Positions 9,901-18,691 of a DNA stretch of 64,000 nucleotides are shown in pieces. The position numbers and the translations under genes are program-made. The notes under the pieces are model-generated. The model searched no databases. It saw only the letters and a program-made list of their open reading frames with translations, and was not told the origin of the DNA. This DNA comes from M3007 sp044230315 (lineage in GTDB: Bacteria > Bacteroidota > Bacteroidia > Chitinophagales > Saprospiraceae), in NCBI GenBank assembly GCA_044230315.1, contig JBGARJ010000002.1, forward strand, positions 1 to 64,000, read 5' to 3'. Position 1 is the first letter of the stretch. The number at the start of each line of letters is the position of its first letter.

Positions 9901-10513
9901 GCTGGGCGCACCGCCCAAACCCAAAACCGCATTGCCCGTTCAGGGTGATTATGTTCTGGCCGTGCCTTTGCAGAAAACCAAAAAGCCGGCACCGCTGGGC
10001 ACTTTTCTGTTCAACGCCAGTTACACCGACCGGGGAAGCGCTACGCAGGCGCCAATCAGCAGCGGCGAAACGCTGGCATTGCGCCCGGCATTCCAGCAAG
10101 CCGAACTGGCCGACAGCCTCTCGAAATCGATCCGGGAATACCGGCCTTTTCAGGGCGACACCGTCGTGCTCAATGAAATGAAACATGGCAGTTTCTTTGT
10201 ATTCAAACAGACCGACCTGCGCGGCATCTATTCCGTCGCTATCCAACTGGGCTCCGGTGATGCCTTTTATCCCATCGAAGGCGGCCGTATCGAGTTGCGG
10301 CTCGACAACCCCAACGGACCCCTGGCCGGAATGGTGGCCCTACCAAAAATCAATACACCGGATAAAATGACTTTCTCGGAGGTCACTTTGCCCATCGACC
10401 AGGCGCTTTGGCCCAGCGACGGCGCTTTCCACGATCTGTACTTTGTGCTGAAAAATGAAAACTACCCTTCCAAAAACGTGGCGGTAGTCGATTGGGTGCG
10501 ATTTAATTTGTAA
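6956..10513 (+). CDS. ThuA + PQQ-type sugar dehydrogenase + PKD + cytochrome c multidomain protein
   Basis: This 1185-residue exported protein has an N-terminal hydrophobic segment ending at HKC (Cys near residue 28), possibly a lipoprotein with a poor lipobox. Domains in order: a ThuA-like (glutamine amidotransferase-fold) domain at about residues 35-260 (FVGIHAAADTEYGWSWYGGL); a glucose/sorbosone-dehydrogenase-type six-bladed propeller at about 270-720 (MELDLLPDGSILFIERRG, DGLLGLAIDPNWELNHW, EIYVMGCRNPFRLSVD); a PKD domain at about 720-830; a class I cytochrome c with heme motif C913-KN-C916-H917; and a C-terminal CBM6-like beta-sandwich. Such proteins are thought to oxidise sugars in the periplasm or at the cell surface, passing electrons from PQQ to heme. 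The ORF is open from TTG 6896, but that start would overlap the terminator, so ATG 6956 was chosen. The next gene is a close paralogue. Confidence 0.85.
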   Translation: MFRFHPFTLFTFGKLLLLLSALSTLFHKCSSEDTPPRILVFSKTAAFRHTSIPTGMAALRQICRENGMLMDTTENADDFTAKNLCRYAAVVFLSTTGDVLNPTQEAEFERYIQAGGGFVGIHAAADTEYGWSWYGGLVGAYFVNHPAIQDARLFVEDHDHPATRHLGASWQRHDEWYNFRDVNPQVHVLLKIDETSYQGGAMGANHPMSWCHEYDGGRAFYTALGHTEASYAEPEFRQHLLGGITYAIGKRPRLNYDLCRTPELPDPTRFVKTELIRDLYEPMELDLLPDGSILFIERRGAIKHFNPNTGLVSTAYKMHVHTEHEDGLLGLAIDPNWELNHWIYLYYSPDIDKPVNYLSRFVFVADTLDPASEKILLEVDVQREECCHAAGCIEFDADGYLYLSTGDNTNPFASKGYAPIDERRGRNPWDAQKSSANTMDLRGKILRIKPQPDGTYICPAGNLFTDLDVAVGPWPKPVAAVGGPEGGRPEIYVMGCRNPFRLSVDSRRRLLFWGEVGPDAGEPDSTRGPAGHDEVNRARRAGFFGWPYFVGNNKPYRDYSFTTRRSGPFFDPAHPVNDSPNNHGARHLPAAQPAFIWYPYGNSADFPLLGNGGRNAMAGPVYYCDRYPAATRLPDYYNGKLITYDWMRYWMMAVTIDSTGNFSRMEPFADSVRLSRPIDMVIDKNGSIWVLEYGLQWFSSNPDARLSRIDYVRGNRPPVARLRADKTAGAAPCTVVFSAAATVDYDGNALHYAFDFDDQSQVVELDKNHRSVAQSGLARRKKPKPDPVDSVAHTFVQPGTYTVTLRVTDSQGATATAIQKITVGNEPPLVRWDLGGKNRSFYTAGEKLKYRVLVSDQEDGTLAEGRIAPATVATSIDYLETGFDITLVAQGHQAALQHAEYARGKILLDRSDCKNCHAVDRQINGPAFQAIAERYRKNALAVRNLSRKVILGGAGVWGETLMSAHPQLKETDVAEMVQWILSLGAPPKPKTALPVQGDYVLAVPLQKTKKPAPLGTFLFNASYTDRGSATQAPISSGETLALRPAFQQAELADSLSKSIREYRPFQGDTVVLNEMKHGSFFVFKQTDLRGIYSVAIQLGSGDAFYPIEGGRIELRLDNPNGPLAGMVALPKINTPDKMTFSEVTLPIDQALWPSDGAFHDLYFVLKNENYPSKNVAVVDWVRFNL

Positions 10514-10592
10514 TAAATTCCCCTCAAATCTGGCGTGGTACTAAAAAAACGGTACGCTTTTCGCATAATCTTCCCCAGCCAAAACATTTCTT

Positions 10593-13500
10593 ATGCAGAC
10601 ATTCGTACGTATCGCCATTTTCCTGGCGTGTTTAATCGCTTGCCCGATACTCTTTCTAAAATGTGGTTCCGAAAGCAACAAACCCCGGGTACTGATTTTC
10701 AATAAAGCAGAATTTTATGTGCACGATTGCATGCCGGCCGCCGTTGCGGCGCTGCAGCAGATCTGCAGTGAACATGGTTGGGTTGCCGACGTAACCGACG
10801 ACGCAGAGCTGTTCACGGAAAAAAAACTCCGCGGGTATGCCGCCGTAGTTTTTCTGAATACCGCTGGCGATGTGCTCAACCCTACCCAGCAAATCGAATT
10901 CGAACGGTATATCCAGGCTGGCGGCGGATTTGTCGGCATCCACACCGCGATCGATACGGAACACAACTGGAAATGGTATGGGCGGCTGGTGGGCGGTCGT
11001 TTCGACGGGCTCGCAGACGTGCAGGACGCCACTATCCTGGTGCTGAACCACGATAACCCGGCCACCCAACACCTCGATTCCACCTGGCAACGCCGGGATG
11101 AGTGGTTCAACCTCAAAGACCTGAGCCCCGATATCAACGTACTCCTCACCCTCGACGAAGGCACCTTCACCGGAGGCAAAATGGGTAATTTCCACCCCGT
11201 GGCCTGGTACCACGACTACGACGGCGGCCGCGCCTTTTTTACCGCCATGGGTCATACCCCGGCTTCGTACAGCGAGCCGGCCTTTCTGCAACACCTGGCC
11301 GGCGGGCTGCAATACGCCATCGGCAATCGCACCACACCGCTGCAATTCAAAGAGCGTCGTGCGCCGGCGCCGGCCAATACGACCGGTTTTGTAAAAACCT
11401 CGCTGCTTTGCGATCTGTACGAACCCATGGAGATGGAATTGCTCCCCGACGGAAAAATCCTGTTCATCGAGCGCCGGGGCACCATCAAACTGTTTGACCC
11501 GGCCACCAACCAGGCACAGGTGGTCGACGAGTTCAAGGTGTACATTCAAAACGAAGAAGGCCTGCTCGGCCTGGCGCTCGACCCGAACTGGGCGCAAAAC
11601 CACTGGATCTACCTGTATTATTCACCCAAGGAAAGCGAGAAAAACGCCATCAAATTGTCGCGCTTCGTGTTTGACGGCGCCAAACTGGATAAGCAATCGG
11701 AAATCGTGTTGCTGGAAATCCCCACCGACCGAAGCGTACACAACTACCACGCCGGGGGCTGTATCGAGTTTGATGCCGCGGGTAATCTCTACCTTTCTAC
11801 CGGCGACAACACCGACCACTACGACGACGGCTATACGTCGATCGATGAACGCCCTGGTAAAAGCCAGTTTGACTCGCAAAAATCGGCGTCCAATTCGATG
11901 GACCTGCGCGGTAAAATCCTGCGGATCAAACCGCAGCCCGACGGCTCTTACAGCTGCCCGGCCGATAATTTGTTTACAGCAGCGGAAGTGCACGTGATGC
12001 CCGGCGCTCAGCTCCTGCTCGACGATCCGCTGTGGCAGGAAATGCTTGACCCGGCAGGATCGGGCCCCAATGTCAGTATTTCGGCCGGCTTTGCCGCCCA
12101 CGGAGGCAAAGCGCTGGCCGGAAAAGGCCGCCCCGAAATCTTTGTCATGGGCTGCCGCAACCCTTTCCGCATCGCCTACGACAACCGGCGGCGCCTGCTC
12201 ATCTGGGGTGAACCCGGCCCCGATGCCGGTGTGGCCGACGATGGCCGCGGGCCCGAAGGTTACGATGAAATCAACATTGCCCGCACCGCCGGCAATTATG
12301 GCTGGCCGTATTGTGTTGGCAACAACAAACCCTACCGCGATTATAATTTTGAGACTAAAAAATCCGGAGCCTGGTTCGACCCCCAACACCTCAGCAACGA
12401 CTCGCCGAACAATACCGGTATGTACGATTTGCCGCCGGCGCGGCCGCCTGTGATCTATTATCCGTTCAAGAGCTCGACCGAGTTTCCCCTGGTGGCCAAC
12501 GGCACCCGCTGTGCTATGGGCGGCCCGGCGTACTACTGCGATCAGTACCCTGCCGAAACGCGTTTTCCCGATCAATACGACGGAAAAATTATCATTTACG
12601 ACTGGATGCGCAATTGGATTCTGGCTTTTGGCCTCGATTCGCTCGACCATCTCACCGATATGCAGCCGTTGGCCGAATCGGTCACCCTGGCCCGGCCGAT
12701 CGACATGTTGATCGATAAATCCGGCTCGCTTTGGGTGCTCGAATACGGCACCGAATGGTACTCCTCCAACCCCGACGCCTGCCTGAGCCGGATCGATTAT
12801 ATTCGCTCCAACGGCCAGCCACAGGCCCAGACCAGCAGTAATAATACGCCGACGGTAGCTTGGGATTTCGGCGGCAAAAACCGCAGTTTTTACCAACCGG
12901 GGGATCAGGTGCAGTATAAAGTAGTGGTCAGCGATCCCGAAGACGGGTCGCTCGCCGACGGGCGCATTGCACCCGATTCGGTACATCTTTCCATCGAATA
13001 CTTCGAAAACCGCCCCAATGCGATCAAAACCGCGCTGCAGTTCAACTCCGCCACCGCGCATAATCCTACATCGCCCCTGGCGCGCGGGAAAAACCTCGTC
13101 GATGCGTCAGACTGCAAGGCCTGCCACGCCCTCGACCGGCAGGTGAACGGCCCGGCCTATCAAGCCATTGCCGAGCGCTATGCCAAGGATAAAAACGCCG
13201 TGCCCAACCTGGTCAAAAAAGTAATCAAGGGCGGTTCCGGTAATTGGGGCGACCGCGTGATGAGCGCCCACCCGCAAGTATCTGAAAAAGATATGGCCGA
13301 CATGGTGCGCTGGGTGTTGTCGCTCGCCGATCCCGCCAACCGGCCCTTGCCGGTCCAGGGCGTGTACACCCTGACGGCACCGGCGGGCAAAGACAACAAG
13401 CCGGTTGCCGACGGCATCTTCCGGTTCCGCGCTACGTATACCGACCGCGGCGCCGGGGGCCAACCCTCCGCACGCGGCAGCCAAACCCTGCTGCTCCGCC

Positions 13501-13925
13501 CCGCCCTGCAACAAGCCGAAATGGCCGACAGCACTTCTGCGGGGTTGCGCACCATCCGCAGACCGCTCAACGGCGGCACTGCCGTGCTCTATGAACTCAA
13601 GCCCGGCAGTTTCTTCGTGTTCAAACAGGCCGACCTGAAAGGCATCGCCTCGGTGAGCATGGCCATCGACGTGGCAGACCAAAGCAAATACACCGGAGGT
13701 GGCCGCATCGAATTGCGCATCGATTCGCCCGGCGGCCAACTGGCCGGGGCCGCGGTTGTGCCTGCTGCCAACGGCGGAGCGGGACTTACAGAGGTCATCC
13801 TGCAGGTAGACCACAACGCCTGGCCGGCCGACGGGTCGTTGCACGATCTGTATTTCGTAGTGGCGCACGATCCGGAACCTGCCAAGGCCGTTGCGGGAAT
13901 TGACTGGTTGCGGTTTGGGTTCTAG
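10593..13925 (+). CDS. ThuA + PQQ-type sugar dehydrogenase + cytochrome c protein (paralogue without PKD)
   Basis: This 1110-residue paralogue of the preceding gene lies 79 bases downstream in the same direction. The export segment ends FLKC (Cys near residue 24). It has the same ThuA domain (FVGIHTAIDTEHNWKWYGRL), dehydrogenase propeller (MEMELLPDGKILFIERRG, EIFVMGCRNPFRIAYDN), cytochrome c (C841-KA-C844-H845) and C-terminal carbohydrate-binding-like sandwich. Two differences stand out. The PKD domain is absent, replaced by a linker of about 20 residues rich in Gln/Ser/Asn (QPQAQTSSNNTPT). The propeller carries an extra loop of about 25 residues around VHVMPGAQLLLDDPLWQEML. Strong conservation elsewhere indicates tandem duplication followed by domain loss or gain. 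Both proteins probably act on sugars outside the cytoplasm; the substrate is unknown. Confidence 0.85.
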   Translation: MQTFVRIAIFLACLIACPILFLKCGSESNKPRVLIFNKAEFYVHDCMPAAVAALQQICSEHGWVADVTDDAELFTEKKLRGYAAVVFLNTAGDVLNPTQQIEFERYIQAGGGFVGIHTAIDTEHNWKWYGRLVGGRFDGLADVQDATILVLNHDNPATQHLDSTWQRRDEWFNLKDLSPDINVLLTLDEGTFTGGKMGNFHPVAWYHDYDGGRAFFTAMGHTPASYSEPAFLQHLAGGLQYAIGNRTTPLQFKERRAPAPANTTGFVKTSLLCDLYEPMEMELLPDGKILFIERRGTIKLFDPATNQAQVVDEFKVYIQNEEGLLGLALDPNWAQNHWIYLYYSPKESEKNAIKLSRFVFDGAKLDKQSEIVLLEIPTDRSVHNYHAGGCIEFDAAGNLYLSTGDNTDHYDDGYTSIDERPGKSQFDSQKSASNSMDLRGKILRIKPQPDGSYSCPADNLFTAAEVHVMPGAQLLLDDPLWQEMLDPAGSGPNVSISAGFAAHGGKALAGKGRPEIFVMGCRNPFRIAYDNRRRLLIWGEPGPDAGVADDGRGPEGYDEINIARTAGNYGWPYCVGNNKPYRDYNFETKKSGAWFDPQHLSNDSPNNTGMYDLPPARPPVIYYPFKSSTEFPLVANGTRCAMGGPAYYCDQYPAETRFPDQYDGKIIIYDWMRNWILAFGLDSLDHLTDMQPLAESVTLARPIDMLIDKSGSLWVLEYGTEWYSSNPDACLSRIDYIRSNGQPQAQTSSNNTPTVAWDFGGKNRSFYQPGDQVQYKVVVSDPEDGSLADGRIAPDSVHLSIEYFENRPNAIKTALQFNSATAHNPTSPLARGKNLVDASDCKACHALDRQVNGPAYQAIAERYAKDKNAVPNLVKKVIKGGSGNWGDRVMSAHPQVSEKDMADMVRWVLSLADPANRPLPVQGVYTLTAPAGKDNKPVADGIFRFRATYTDRGAGGQPSARGSQTLLLRPALQQAEMADSTSAGLRTIRRPLNGGTAVLYELKPGSFFVFKQADLKGIASVSMAIDVADQSKYTGGGRIELRIDSPGGQLAGAAVVPAANGGAGLTEVILQVDHNAWPADGSLHDLYFVVAHDPEPAKAVAGIDWLRFGF

Positions 13926-13966
13926 AACATGTTTCGGATTTCATTACCCGGTTCCAAACATGTTCT
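13924..13966. terminator. Inverted repeat between convergent genes, possible bidirectional terminator
   Basis: AGAACATGTTT (13924-13934) and AAACATGTTCT (13956-13966) form a perfect 11-bp stem lying in the 47-base gap between two convergent stop codons. There is no clear T-run, so terminator function is inferred from position. The arms resemble those of the repeat at 19364-19452. Confidence 0.5.
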
Positions 13967-13972
13967 GAACGT

Positions 13973-14803
13973 TTACACCAACCCGCTGTGAACGCTTAAA
14001 AACGCCATTGTGCCGGCAATCAGAACATACAACCAGCACAAAACGTACACGGGTATAAATTTATGCCGCCGCTGGAGCATGTCGGGATACAGGACTGGTT
14101 TGCCCTGGAATTTACCGCGCGGGCGACTGGGAAAGAAGAACGTCTTGTACGTCTCGATAGTGGCAATGGTAAAACCGATGCTGCACAGGGTGATCACCAC
14201 GAAATGGTCGGTCAGGTTGGCTGCCACCCAGCCCCAGAAATAGGCTACGGCCGGGCTGCGGAAAAACTTAAACCATTCGAAGCCCTCGATCGGCGCGTCT
14301 TTCCAGGCGCCGCCGAAGGCCGATATCCAACCGCCCACACTCAGGAAAAGCAAGATCACGTAGGGGTTCCAATTCAGGCCGCCGTTTTTATACAAACTCC
14401 AAAGTGAAATCAGCCCCCAACCCACCAACACAATGCCGCCTACATAAAAGAAGGCCGCAATATACCGGTCGCGTTTGCTTTCCACGACTTTGCCGAAAAC
14501 GTGCAACTGCATCGGGATGAAATATTTGGATTGGTCTTCGGTGCGCAGAAACGTTTTCCATATTTCCAGCGTCACCCGCTCGGCCAGGTAGGTGGAACCC
14601 CACAGTAAAAAGATACCCGAAGCCGTGGTGACATCCAAACCGGTTAGTTGCCACACCAGCGGACCGTAAACAGCCCCGACCAACATGCTCCGGAAATACT
14701 TGGGCCAGGTAAATCCTTCATGCGGCGAATCTTTATACATGCCCCAGGTGGAGGCGTGCAGGCCGGAGCTGAGTCCGGTAAGCATTGCTAACAGAAATTC
14801 CAT
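13973..14803 (-). CDS. Multi-pass membrane protein of unknown function
   Basis: This 276-residue protein has about six to seven hydrophobic segments and no recognised family. It begins MEFLLAMLTGLSSGLHASTW. Two stretches look like an internal duplication: STWGMYKDSPHEGFTWPKYF near residue 20 and AFGGAWKDAPIEGFEWFKFF near residue 170. Each is a short D-(S/A)-P-x-EGF-x-W motif followed by a membrane pair, suggesting a two-fold repeated fold. The frame is open further upstream (to 15001), but that part overlaps the preceding gene; ATG 14803 starts 23 bases after it and was chosen. It is the last gene of the four-gene minus-strand operon with flippase, GMC oxidoreductase and Gfo/Idh oxidoreductase, so a role in membrane-linked lipid or sugar modification is possible but unproven. 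Confidence 0.75.
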   Translation of the reverse strand: MEFLLAMLTGLSSGLHASTWGMYKDSPHEGFTWPKYFRSMLVGAVYGPLVWQLTGLDVTTASGIFLLWGSTYLAERVTLEIWKTFLRTEDQSKYFIPMQLHVFGKVVESKRDRYIAAFFYVGGIVLVGWGLISLWSLYKNGGLNWNPYVILLFLSVGGWISAFGGAWKDAPIEGFEWFKFFRSPAVAYFWGWVAANLTDHFVVITLCSIGFTIATIETYKTFFFPSRPRGKFQGKPVLYPDMLQRRHKFIPVYVLCWLYVLIAGTMAFLSVHSGLV

Positions 14804-14826
14804 ATTCGTTTTGTTGATGTATGTAT

Positions 14827-15819
14827 TTACGTTGTCGGTTTGGCCGTAGCATAGGCCGTTTCGATCACGTCCAGATCGCGTTTGGCCAACGCCAGGTGGA
14901 AGGCCGGCTCGGCGCCGGATCGCAGTGCCTGAAAAAAATCGCGGAACATGGCTTTCGAGCCGCCAATGTCGCGCAGACCCGACAGCAGCGTCAGCCGCCA
15001 TTTTTTGCCCCGGACAAAAATAAAGACGCCGTTCGACTCGAAGGTGATGGAGCCCGCCGTGCCGTAGATCCGCGAGCGGCGGAGCCCCTTCAGCAAGGTG
15101 TTGATCTCCCAGGAATAGAGCAGGGTGGCCACCGGCCCTTCGGCGTAACGGACGACTACCTGAAAACTCCGTTCGAGGCCGTCGCCCGGCAAAGGGCCGG
15201 GTTGAAAGCCATTAACCGACTCGATCTTTAACCCCAGATTGGACAAAAAATTAACCCAGTGAATACCGCCTTCGAACAAGGCCCCACCGCCGGCCAAGCC
15301 GGCTTCGTCACGCCAATCGGCCGTTTTTTGCGTTTTGGTCGCGTTAAAAACCATAAACCGGATTTCCCCGATAACATCGGTCAGGAGGATTTGGCGCAGG
15401 CGCCTGAGCAGCGGTTTGTAGAAATAATTTTCCGCTACCATAACCTGTACACCGGCTGCGCGGCGGGCTATTTCCACCCGGTCAAAATCGGCGGCGTGCA
15501 GAAACGGCGGTTTTTCCACGATTACATGCTTTCCCGCTGCGATGGCCTTCAGCGTGAGGTCCAGATGGCTGTCGGGCGGTGTGGCTACGAGTACAACGTC
15601 CACGTCGGGCGAGGCCAGTGCCGATTCGTACGATTCGAAAAACCCGCTGCCCTGCCAGGCGCGGCAGCAGGTCTCCGCTTTTTCGGCAGAGCGGCTGGCG
15701 TAATAGCGCTTGATGTCCGGAAACCCGCGGAGCGTTTTGCTGTGCTTCCGGGTCACGCCGCCGCAACCCAGAAAGGCGAGGCGGATCGGTTGGCCGGGAG
15801 CGATAGTTTGAAACGGCAT
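14827..15819 (-). CDS. Gfo/Idh/MocA family oxidoreductase
   Basis: This 330-residue NAD(P)-dependent oxidoreductase has a Rossmann domain with LAFLGCGGVTRKHSKTL (residues 14-30), VDVVLVATPPDSH, and the catalytic-site signature VIVEKPPFLH near residue 98. A C-terminal substrate domain includes ENYFYKPLLRRLR and GGGALFEGGIHWVNFL, with the His expected in the active site. It is only distantly similar to the family member at 815-1804. It follows the GMC oxidoreductase with an 11-base gap and precedes the membrane protein by 23 bases, so co-transcription is likely. Members encoded beside lipid-carrier or glycan genes often oxidise or epimerise sugar groups; here the substrate is not known. Confidence 0.85.
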   Translation of the reverse strand: MPFQTIAPGQPIRLAFLGCGGVTRKHSKTLRGFPDIKRYYASRSAEKAETCCRAWQGSGFFESYESALASPDVDVVLVATPPDSHLDLTLKAIAAGKHVIVEKPPFLHAADFDRVEIARRAAGVQVMVAENYFYKPLLRRLRQILLTDVIGEIRFMVFNATKTQKTADWRDEAGLAGGGALFEGGIHWVNFLSNLGLKIESVNGFQPGPLPGDGLERSFQVVVRYAEGPVATLLYSWEINTLLKGLRRSRIYGTAGSITFESNGVFIFVRGKKWRLTLLSGLRDIGGSKAMFRDFFQALRSGAEPAFHLALAKRDLDVIETAYATAKPTT

Positions 15820-15830
15820 AGTGGCGTCGG

Positions 15831-17372
15831 TTACAAAGTGGTGATGAATTGGCCTACCCGCAAGGCGTTGGCCGCAATGGTCAGGCTGGGGTTGACGGCC
15901 GCCGAGGTAGGCATGAAACTCCCGTCGACCACGAATAAATTGTCGGCGCCGCGAAAACGGCAGTATGCATCGAGTGCCGAAGTGGTTGGGTCGTCGCCCA
16001 TCCGCACCGTCCCCACGGCATGCGAAAAGGTACGGATATGGTGTACATAATGGGCGATGGCGCCCGATTGGCGCATAATTATTTTGGCGGCCCGGGCCAA
16101 GCTCTGCAAAGCCGCCAGGTCGCGCTCCGAATAATGGTGGCTGATCACGGCTTGGGGCAGGCCAAACGCATCTTTTTGAGCGGGGTCGATCGTGAGCGCA
16201 TTGGCGTATTGGGGCTGGTCTTCGGCGATGGCCAGGAGTCCCGTCAGCAGCGGCACGGCACGGCTCAGCATCTTGCCCAGCATGCCCGGCACGGCGTTTT
16301 GCACCAGGCCCGCCGGTGGGGTGGGCATCTGCTGGAGGCTGCCAAGTTTGTCGTAAGCGCCAGGGTAATCCGGGTGGCCGAAATAATAATCCAGGATGGC
16401 CAGTTGCTTGTGAAACCGGCTTTCTTTGTCGGCCCGCTCCGGGAAAATGCCAAAAATGATGGCATTCACATGCCGCATCAGGTACCTGCCCACTACGCGG
16501 CCGCCGGGGTTCAGGGCCTCCAACCCCGACGCGAGCAACAGGTGGGGCGAGGCCAGCGCTCCGGCGGAAAGGACGATCCAGTCCGCCTGATACGATGTCT
16601 GCTCACCCGTTTCTTTCGATACGCATTCCACGGCGCTGATGTGGCCTTGCTCCGCTACCAGGCGCGTGACCACCGTATTTGCTTTTACCACAAGGCCTTG
16701 TTCGATCAGTGGGGGCAACACCATGACTGACAAGTCGTTTTTAGCCCCAACGGCGCAGGCGTAGGTGTCGCAGGTGGTACAATGTTGGCAGGCGCCGCGC
16801 TGCGCGTCGGCGTAATTGATGGCCAATGGCAATTGAAACGGCCGGAGGCCCAATTGCTCGGCGCCGTTTTTTACCTGCCGGGAAATGCCGGCCAGCGGCC
16901 CGGGCGCTTGCGGAAACGGCGCGCTGCGCGGGGGTTCGGTGGGGTCGATGCCCGCTTCGCCCGAGATTTGCAGCAGTTGTTCGGCCTGGGAATAAAAGGG
17001 TTCCAGTTCGGCATAACCGAAGGGCCAGCCGGCTCCGGAATTGCCGGCGATCGCCTCATTTCTTTCAAAATCGCGCACCCGGAAGCGAAACGATACTCCA
17101 CCGTAAAAAACCGACGGGCCGCCCACACAGGCGTAGAGGCCCATTACCTTTTTGTTGCCGCCGGCCACGACCCGGAGCGGCGAACTTTTATCGTAGTGCG
17201 GGGTCAGATCGATGGAGCCCTGCAGCCCCCAGTTTTCGGGCCCGCGCTGCACCCAGGCGCCCCGTTCGAGCAAGAGCACACGCATGCCCGCGCGCACGAG
17301 CTGACGAGCCGTCATGGAGCCGCCAAAACCGGACCCGATCACGATAGCATCGTATTTTTTCTTTTGTTCCAT
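15831..17372 (-). CDS. GMC-family FAD-dependent oxidoreductase
   Basis: This 513-residue flavoprotein begins with the FAD-binding loop YDAIVIGSGFGGSMTARQL (residues 7-25) and the ribose-binding acidic residue in LLLERG. Its C-terminal GMC domain carries FSHAVGTVRMGDDP, with the catalytic-region His, and the closing FAD-binding stretch VVDGSFMPTSAAVNPSLTIA. A Cys-rich segment, CQHCTTCDTYACAVGAK near residue 195-210, is typical of the bacterial cholesterol-oxidase-like/gluconate-type GMC subgroup. It oxidises an alcohol group on an unidentified substrate. It lies 12 bases after the flippase-like gene and 11 bases before the Gfo/Idh gene, in one operon. No signal peptide is seen, so it probably works on the cytoplasmic side. 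Confidence 0.88.
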   Translation of the reverse strand: MEQKKKYDAIVIGSGFGGSMTARQLVRAGMRVLLLERGAWVQRGPENWGLQGSIDLTPHYDKSSPLRVVAGGNKKVMGLYACVGGPSVFYGGVSFRFRVRDFERNEAIAGNSGAGWPFGYAELEPFYSQAEQLLQISGEAGIDPTEPPRSAPFPQAPGPLAGISRQVKNGAEQLGLRPFQLPLAINYADAQRGACQHCTTCDTYACAVGAKNDLSVMVLPPLIEQGLVVKANTVVTRLVAEQGHISAVECVSKETGEQTSYQADWIVLSAGALASPHLLLASGLEALNPGGRVVGRYLMRHVNAIIFGIFPERADKESRFHKQLAILDYYFGHPDYPGAYDKLGSLQQMPTPPAGLVQNAVPGMLGKMLSRAVPLLTGLLAIAEDQPQYANALTIDPAQKDAFGLPQAVISHHYSERDLAALQSLARAAKIIMRQSGAIAHYVHHIRTFSHAVGTVRMGDDPTTSALDAYCRFRGADNLFVVDGSFMPTSAAVNPSLTIAANALRVGQFITTL

Positions 17373-17384
17373 GGTCCTAACAAA

Positions 17385-18458
17385 CTACTCCGCTTCCGCC
17401 GCGCCGGTCAACTGGCCTCCTTCGCCCAGTTCTTTTAGCAAAACAAATCCTCCGATGACCGCGCCGAAGACCGTGGTGGAGAATCGCCACAACACGACGT
17501 ATAGCAAGAGCAGTTCGGCCGGGATCAATTTCCCCATCAGCCAGGCAGCCGAAACTTCGGCCACGCCTGACGCGCCCGGGGTGGGCGCGAAGTAAATGAC
17601 CAGCAACTGAATGATCTGCAAACCAAAAAACAGATCGAACGGCACCTGCTGACCCATGGCACGCGCCACAACATAGCCCATGACGTATTTGCCGGAAAAC
17701 AAGGCGATGGTGGCAATCACCGTGATGACCAGTTTGCCTTTGGCGCGCCCGACTATACTCCGAAAACCGCTGCCGAACCGGTCGATCTCCGCTTCCAGCC
17801 GCAGCAGCATGCGATCGCGCCGGTCGAGTATACGCGCGCCGCGCAATGGAATGAACAACACCAGCCGGTGGATCAGGTAATGCCCGGCGAATGGAAAGAA
17901 CAGCAGCAACAGCAAGGCTCCGGCGATACTCCCCACTACCATAAAGGCCGTTTGGAACACCGGCGTAAAACCCGGCCCCAGAAAACCCGCCGGAATCCAG
18001 ACCAAAACGGCTACGCTGGACAACAGAAAAAACACCAGGGTAGCCGCCAGATTGACTATCGACACCAGCAGCGAATCGGTCACCGAAATGCCTTTGCGCC
18101 ACAGCACGTACAATTGTGCCGGGGCGCCGCCGGTTTGAAACGGGGTGGCCGCCCCCATGAACATATTGGCCCAGTTGGACCGCATACATTCCCACAGCGA
18201 AACGTTTGGGAAAATTTTTCCGTCGAAATAAAGCCGGTAGCGATATCCCCCCAGCCAGTAATCAAAGGCTATGAGCGGGATGAGCAAGGCCATAAAGGGC
18301 CAGTCGATCACCCGCAACATATCGCTCAGACCGGCGGGCTGTTTCCACCACATGCTGACCAGCGTGCCTGCCGCCGAGAAAAAAATAAAGCCCTGGATGC
18401 CCCGGCGAATGATGGTGGAAGAAGGCAGCCGGGCTGCGCTATTGTCGGTTGGTTCCAT
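17385..18458 (-). CDS. LPG-synthase-TM / UPF0104 flippase-like integral membrane protein
   Basis: This 357-residue protein has about eight transmembrane segments and matches the UPF0104 / lysylphosphatidylglycerol synthetase TM-region family. The characteristic middle segment is MGAATPFQTGGAPAQLYVLW (about residues 97-116), where the P-x-x-x-G-G-x-P core is the family signature. A late P-x-P-G-x-x-G-x-x-E pattern appears as FAPTPGASGVAEVSAAW. There is no aminoacyl-transferase domain, so it is a stand-alone transporter-like member. Relatives are proposed to flip or handle lipids or lipid-linked sugars. It is the first gene of the minus-strand operon running to 13973. A near-consensus -7 element (TTTACTTTGG on the minus strand, 18475-18484) lies just upstream of the ATG. 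Confidence 0.82.
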   Translation of the reverse strand: MEPTDNSAARLPSSTIIRRGIQGFIFFSAAGTLVSMWWKQPAGLSDMLRVIDWPFMALLIPLIAFDYWLGGYRYRLYFDGKIFPNVSLWECMRSNWANMFMGAATPFQTGGAPAQLYVLWRKGISVTDSLLVSIVNLAATLVFFLLSSVAVLVWIPAGFLGPGFTPVFQTAFMVVGSIAGALLLLLFFPFAGHYLIHRLVLFIPLRGARILDRRDRMLLRLEAEIDRFGSGFRSIVGRAKGKLVITVIATIALFSGKYVMGYVVARAMGQQVPFDLFFGLQIIQLLVIYFAPTPGASGVAEVSAAWLMGKLIPAELLLLYVVLWRFSTTVFGAVIGGFVLLKELGEGGQLTGAAEAE

Positions 18459-18691
18459 TTTGCCGTCGTTCGTTCCAAAGTAAAGGAAGATGGACGGTGT
18501 AAAGGAAAGGAAAAATTGGGTTTTGAGGGCGCTTGGCCGATGTTGCCGGCAAATTTATACCACCAGCCTTGTTCGGCATTTTATCTGCCCGGTTGCGATT
18601 CGGTCATATTAGCCAAAGCGCTTTGACCTGTATTGTATCTTCATCTCCAACCGATCGCATGAACCTATCATCCTTCCAGCATGGAAAAATA

